Shown one piece after another: positions 61,501 through 64,000 of a stretch of DNA of 64,000 nt. Position 1 is the stretch's first letter. Every line of letters starts with the position of its first letter. The stretch is from an uncultured Desulfovibrio sp. (GTDB taxonomy: Bacteria; Desulfobacterota; Desulfovibrionia; Desulfovibrionales; Desulfovibrionaceae): contig CALBAX010000134.1 in assembly GCA_937926875.1 (NCBI GenBank), forward strand, positions 62,001 through 126,000, written 5' to 3'. The position numbers and the translations under genes were made by a program. The notes below the pieces were generated by a model. That model saw only the letters and a program-made list of their open reading frames with translations, made no database searches and was not told where the DNA came from.

Positions 61501-62176
61501 CGGGCCAGACGGCCCCCTGGCCGCAGCACATGACGGCCAGCGGCGGCACGTCGCCCTGCGGCTGCAGCCAGATGCCCCGCTGCCCCATGGCTTCGAGGGC
61601 CGCGGCATCGGGACGGGCCCCGAGGGCCAGCAGTTCCTGGCGCCAGGCGGGCACCACGGATCCGGCATGCCAGATGCCCCCGCCATGCGGCAGGTCGGCG
61701 AAGCGCACGCCGTCGCAGGCGATCTCCCCTTCTCCGGGCTCACAGGAAGGCGCAGGCGTCTCGGGCATGCCCACTACGGCAACATCCGGCGCCGGGGCTG
61801 CCGCCGCTTCCCTGCGGGCCAGCAGCATGCCTTCCCAGGGGCCTTCGGTACGGGGCTGGAGGAGCAGGACAGGACGGCCTTCGGCGGCCAGCCGGGCCAG
61901 AGCGCCGGGACCGGGGACAGCCGGAAGGCCCTCGGGCACAAGGCCGGGCCAGAGCGCGGCAGCCAGAGGACGGAGCATGTCGAGCGCGGCGGCTGTGGCC
62001 TGTTCGCTGCCAACGGGACTGAGGACGAGACGGGGCGCCCGCCCCTGGAGCCGGGACAGGCGAAAAGCTTCTTCGAGGAGCAGGCGGCAGGACTCGCCGC
62101 TGTCGGCACCCTCGTGGCCGGCAAGGGGCCAGAGTTCGAGAGCCGCAGACGCTCCGCAAGATTCGGGTCGTTGCAT
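58511..62176 (-). CDS. PKS-like multidomain protein: acyltransferase, ACP, degenerate ketoreductase, dehydratase-like; no ketosynthase
   Basis: About 1221 aa. Residues 1-210 are unassigned. The acyltransferase (about 215-510) has the nucleophile elbow GHSLGE (298-303) and LAFHHPSM, resembling the malonyl-type HAFH motif. The acyl carrier domain (about 565-645) has ALRSSRFPLIVQEVEEALG, where Ser replaces the usual L-x-D-S-L context, so phosphopantetheinylation is probable but the motif is atypical. A Rossmann/KR-like part (about 675-900) has GRLDGILLCAPADRE. The C-terminal hotdog, dehydratase-like part (about 930-1221) has GHGALPQDGQPWLP as the likely catalytic His segment. No ketosynthase. 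Start uncertain: GTG at 62275 or ATG at 62176; I prefer the latter. First gene of the operon, 22 bases before the TolC gene. Confidence 0.72.
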   Translation of the reverse strand: MQRPESCGASAALELWPLAGHEGADSGESCRLLLEEAFRLSRLQGRAPRLVLSPVGSEQATAAALDMLRPLAAALWPGLVPEGLPAVPGPGALARLAAEGRPVLLLQPRTEGPWEGMLLARREAAAAPAPDVAVVGMPETPAPSCEPGEGEIACDGVRFADLPHGGGIWHAGSVVPAWRQELLALGARPDAAALEAMGQRGIWLQPQGDVPPLAVMCCGQGAVWPGMGRELYDHFPAARAAMDRIARAADWDVLALLDETDVEKIGLTRWQQPYLFLLEYAQWSHLASLGLRPSLICGHSLGELIALCLAGVYEPEVAWYILDTRSTHMAELEARATRETGMMAVPAEASVIEEARKTWPQLYVSNYNSPRQFIISGPRDVLLEARKSLRKRRIPAIMLNVSLAFHHPSMRVLRDMSLRRLNALAMQAPQIPMLSCITTRPYPDDQPGICEHIGDLDENSVRWVECVQAMWQRDGIRHFVEVGPQDTLCGLVNDIEPQALCLAAGRKGKEAEGMRQTCARLYALGHLTHDGVARHRQRWLDAAPAPAAEPAGAPAAPAARAAAPARDKLPEAARTVLEILAAACGREAASLKPEMDLRYDLALRSSRFPLIVQEVEEALGISVDFEALLHVATVGDLLRVLASLAPAEEEPGKAAPLSAPRHGSGEDLPPLCCFDLGCCDEDGQPLPLVLDPAARGMGAHAGDVLAVWGPDAHRLPLAELLGSLAPLGMTFALPEAALEGCLSLEQLGGHLYGQPALTALTALPETVHRACGRLDGILLCAPADRELDAGEMGALCHSAKACGVRYVYALRWLHAAGAAHAAPWQEAGEAAARELGLPWRVVCVDDGGRPPIPRELGDLLARALTHGTSDRVLWRRAPADAPVRDWQWLERPEFFPRVFSAAVAHEAMPWPEAARPSSRQMLACAQFSRYADPRLAGHGALPQDGQPWLPLSELLQAMLESGRLQLPWLEPTGFSDLRFAAPLPLPVAVTRECRITARSQSWLLQDGVMTRMCHVRLQSRDLAPNLRRINHFSPLARGMVFLAAAAGSLPSLWPGEMTATGPDLPLEAFYAGCGMAEGWRLLEELAPAGRDLWQGRFGGRGQGIAPAGKSGYCSLLSAVDATLQAACRIMEETVPGAELAGGRLLWPRGWRLSGIGFIRFADTGLLCGARMPWRIQLRRGWDDERLQRYDAQVVDADGRVLLTLHQMEFEKDVRPQEGAGA

Positions 62177-62419
62177 CGTAAGGATACCGGGAATACCGCC
62201 ACCGGCGGGTAAGGGACCCGGAGGGGTCCGGTATGTACAGCCCGCTGCCCAAGGGAGCCGCGGCCATTCTATCACAATGTAAAAGCAAATTTTAGGCCAT
62301 CTCAGGCATCTTGTCCAGCCCGCACCACCCGCAGAGCTTTCCTGCTTGCCTTGGGGGGACTCTTGGGATATGGTTAGCCCTTAAAAACAATTTTTACGGG
62401 CAGTTTGCCCGGGACGTTT

Positions 62420-62454
62420 ACCGTACGTCATCCGTAACGTACGGTTTTTATACT
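62420..62454 (+). promoter_or_regulatory. Palindrome and -10 upstream of the alpha-oxoamine synthase gene
   Basis: Perfect 9-bp inverted repeat ACCGTACGT / ACGTACGGT (62420-62428 with 62437-62445) with an 8-base spacer, followed by TATACT (62449-62454), a candidate -10. The palindrome would overlap the -35 zone, so it looks like a repressor site. It could alternatively act as an attenuator, since T residues follow. Confidence 0.5.
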
Positions 62455-62473
62455 ATATCTGAGAGGATCCGGA

Positions 62474-63763
62474 ATGAAAGAAAACCACTCCAGCCAGAAC
62501 GCCCAGGATAGCGGCACCAGCAGTTTCACACGGTTGCGCTCCAAACTGTCGTTTGAGCGCATGGTGGAAATGGGTGCCAAGATGGGCATGGAAAACCCGC
62601 TCTTCCTGTGCCACGAGCGGGCGGCTAAGGCCACCACTGTGATCAATGGCAAGGAGTACATCAACTTCTCCACCTACGACTATCTGGACCTCAATACCCA
62701 TCCCGAGATCACCGAGGCCGTCACCGAGGCCGCCAAGGTCTTTGGCAGCTCCGCCGGCGCCAGCCGCCTGGTGGGCGGCGAACGTCCGCCCCATCGCCAG
62801 CTCGAACGGGCCCTGGCCGACTTCTACGGTGTCGAGGACTGCATCGCCTACGTGAGCGGCCACGCTACCAACGTCTCCACCCTGGGCTTCCTCTTCGGTC
62901 ACCGCGACGCCATCTTCTATGACGGTCTCGCCCACAACTCCCTGATGCAGGGCGCCCGTCTTTCCGGCGCCGACCGGTACTCCTACGAGCACAACGACTG
63001 CGACGCCCTGGAGAAGATGCTCAAGGAACACCGCAGCAAGCACAAGCGCGCCTGCATCGTCACCGAAGGCCTGTTCAGCATGGACGGCAACATCCCCGAC
63101 CTGCCGCGCATCATCGAGCTGAAGAAGAAATACGACTGTATGCTGCTGGTGGACGAGGCCCACTCCTTCGGCGTGCTGGGCGCCACCGGCCGCGGCGTGC
63201 ACGAATACTTCGGCATCGACGCCAACGAAGTGGACATGTGGATGAGCACCCTCAGCAAGGCCATGTGCGGTTGCGGCGGCTTCATCGCCGGCCGCAAGGA
63301 GCTGGTGGAATACCTCAAGTACGGTTCCCCGGGCTTCGTCTTCAGCGTGGGCATGCCTCCCATCGTGGCCGCCGCCTGCCACAAGGCCCTGGAGCTCATG
63401 CAGCGTGAGCCCGAGCGTGTGCACAAACTGCAGGCCATCTCCCAGTTCTTCCTCAACTACGCCCAGGAAAGGGGCCTGGATACCGGCGCCGCCCAGGGCT
63501 ACGCCATCGTGCCCATCATGGTGGGCGACTCCATGGTCAGCGGCTTCCTGGCCACCCGCCTCTTTGCCCGCGGCATCTATGTGATGCCCATCACCTTCCC
63601 CGCCGTGAAGGAAGGCGCCGCCCGCCTGCGCTTCTTCCTTTCCGCCTCCCACACGGAGGAACAGATCCGCAAGACCATCGACACCGTGGTCGAAGAGATC
63701 CCCGTAGCCCGGGAGATCGTGGAGAAATTCCGCCGCGAGCACCAGGACGAACAGAACGCCTAG
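62474..63763 (+). CDS. Alpha-oxoamine synthase family PLP enzyme (AONS/KBL/SPT-like)
   Basis: 429 aa pyridoxal-phosphate enzyme that condenses an amino acid with an acyl thioester, losing CO2 to give an amino ketone. The fold-type I core is intact: STYDYLDLNTHPEI; GSSAGASRLVGGERPPHRQLERALADFYG; SGHATN; EGLFSMDGNIPDL; the cofactor motif DEAHSFGVLGATGRG; the lysine segment STLSKAMCGCGGF. The N-terminal 40 residues are an extra tail. The sequence does not fix the choice among biotin (BioF), threonine (Kbl) and sphingolipid-like (SPT) functions. GAGAGGA precedes the ATG. Divergence from a PKS-like gene makes acyl-ACP a probable co-substrate (inference). Confidence 0.85.
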   Translation: MKENHSSQNAQDSGTSSFTRLRSKLSFERMVEMGAKMGMENPLFLCHERAAKATTVINGKEYINFSTYDYLDLNTHPEITEAVTEAAKVFGSSAGASRLVGGERPPHRQLERALADFYGVEDCIAYVSGHATNVSTLGFLFGHRDAIFYDGLAHNSLMQGARLSGADRYSYEHNDCDALEKMLKEHRSKHKRACIVTEGLFSMDGNIPDLPRIIELKKKYDCMLLVDEAHSFGVLGATGRGVHEYFGIDANEVDMWMSTLSKAMCGCGGFIAGRKELVEYLKYGSPGFVFSVGMPPIVAAACHKALELMQREPERVHKLQAISQFFLNYAQERGLDTGAAQGYAIVPIMVGDSMVSGFLATRLFARGIYVMPITFPAVKEGAARLRFFLSASHTEEQIRKTIDTVVEEIPVAREIVEKFRREHQDEQNA

Positions 63764-63779
63764 TCTGTCGCACAGCACG

Positions 63780-63808
63780 AGGCCGGGCACCTTGCCCGGC
63801 CTTTTTTT
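63780..63808 (+). terminator. Terminator of the alpha-oxoamine synthase gene
   Basis: 9-bp stem GGCCGGGCA / TGCCCGGCC (63781-63789 with 63793-63801) and CCT loop, followed by seven T residues. Confidence 0.9.
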
Positions 63809-63840
63809 CTTCCCCAACATCCTGCCCATCCGAGGTCCCT

Positions 63841-64000
63841 ATGCTGTCCCCCCGTATGGCCTATGTCCTGCTCTGGTTCCCCCTCTCTTCCGAGACCTTC
63901 GTCTTTCGTGAGATCCAGCAGCTGGTCCAGCGCGGCATGGATATCCGCGTCTATACCATGTACGGCGAGAAGCTGCGCGGTTGCAGCGACGAGATGAAGA
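63841..64000 (+). CDS. Glycosyltransferase (family 4-like), 5' part only
   Basis: Only the first 53 codons are in the window. The start MLSPRMAYVLLWFPLSSETFVFREIQQL is the typical beginning of GT4-type glycosyltransferases (pattern FPxxSETF). Preceded by GAGGTCCCT and separated from the synthase gene by its terminator. If confirmed, it supports a sugar-modified lipid or polysaccharide as the product of the locus. Confidence 0.7.
   Translation, partial: MLSPRMAYVLLWFPLSSETFVFREIQQLVQRGMDIRVYTMYGEKLRGCSDEMK

Noticed and set aside
58298..62212. A very long open frame antisense to the PKS-like gene (and similar ones antisense to tamB, dsrP/dsrO, the acetyl-CoA carboxylase genes and the flippase)
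   Set aside because: High GC with biased third positions opens the opposite strand. The translations are His/Gln/Gly-rich or Arg/Pro-rich without domains, and the sense strands carry clear families.

Overview
The window is a 64 kb stretch of a GC-rich, Gram-negative sulfate-reducing bacterium, most likely a Desulfovibrio-type member of the Desulfovibrionaceae. The main evidence is sat (sulfate adenylyltransferase) and a complete dsrMKJOP membrane complex lying close together. A TauE/SafE-type anion exporter, a multiheme cytochrome peroxidase and a fused AccA-AccD carboxyltransferase fit the same assignment. No rRNA, tRNA, CRISPR array, prophage or insertion sequence was recognised.

Layout. 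(1) 1-5108, minus strand: a tightly packed, probably single operon encoding a LarA-like racemase, a GntR regulator, an HPr-kinase-like P-loop protein, a phosphosulfolactate synthase (ComA) homologue and LIV-type ABC permeases. I read it as a candidate route for uptake and desulfonation of a sulfonate such as sulfolactate. (2) 5295-8484, minus: ribF, a small hypothetical gene and a DEAD-box RNA helicase. (3) 8996-19855, plus: hisI and hisG, small hypotheticals, a YkgJ-type cysteine-cluster protein, a TauE exporter with a membrane partner, tyrS, a bacterial PFK-2/FBPase-2-like bifunctional protein, and an AT-richer gene broken by a frameshift at a G7 tract. (4) 19961-29265: a divergent marR/MFS pair, a GNAT acetyltransferase, and the tamB/tamA envelope-assembly pair. 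(5) 29359-39258: DsrE-like protein, typA, purine nucleoside phosphorylase, then an acetyl-CoA carboxylase operon (biotin carboxylase, alpha-beta carboxyltransferase fusion, biotinyl protein, unknown) followed by ssb. (6) 39386-49901, the energy-metabolism block: triheme cytochrome c peroxidase, sat with a Rex-like operator in its promoter, a VKOR-thioredoxin fusion, and an RsbRD-domain gene heading dsrMKJOP. (7) 50314-52943: an HD protein with a degenerate nucleotidyltransferase head, and rlmN. (8) 53248-64000: a biosynthesis/export locus. The minus-strand operon encodes a ketosynthase-less PKS-like protein (AT-ACP-KR-like-DH-like), a TolC-type lipoprotein, an HlyD-type adaptor, a flippase, a Tat-exported Fe-S protein and a membrane cytochrome b. 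Divergent from it are an alpha-oxoamine synthase and the start of a glycosyltransferase, which together suggest an amino-ketone lipid or glycolipid product.

How the genes connect. Sat and DsrMKJOP supply activation and electron transfer for sulfate and sulfite respiration. The left-edge operon could feed sulfite into the same pathway. GC-rich hairpins sharing a C-rich 3' flank recur after hisG, tyrS and rlmN, and look like a dispersed repeat family doubling as terminators. All assignments come from reading the sequence and from recalled family motifs; no database search was run.
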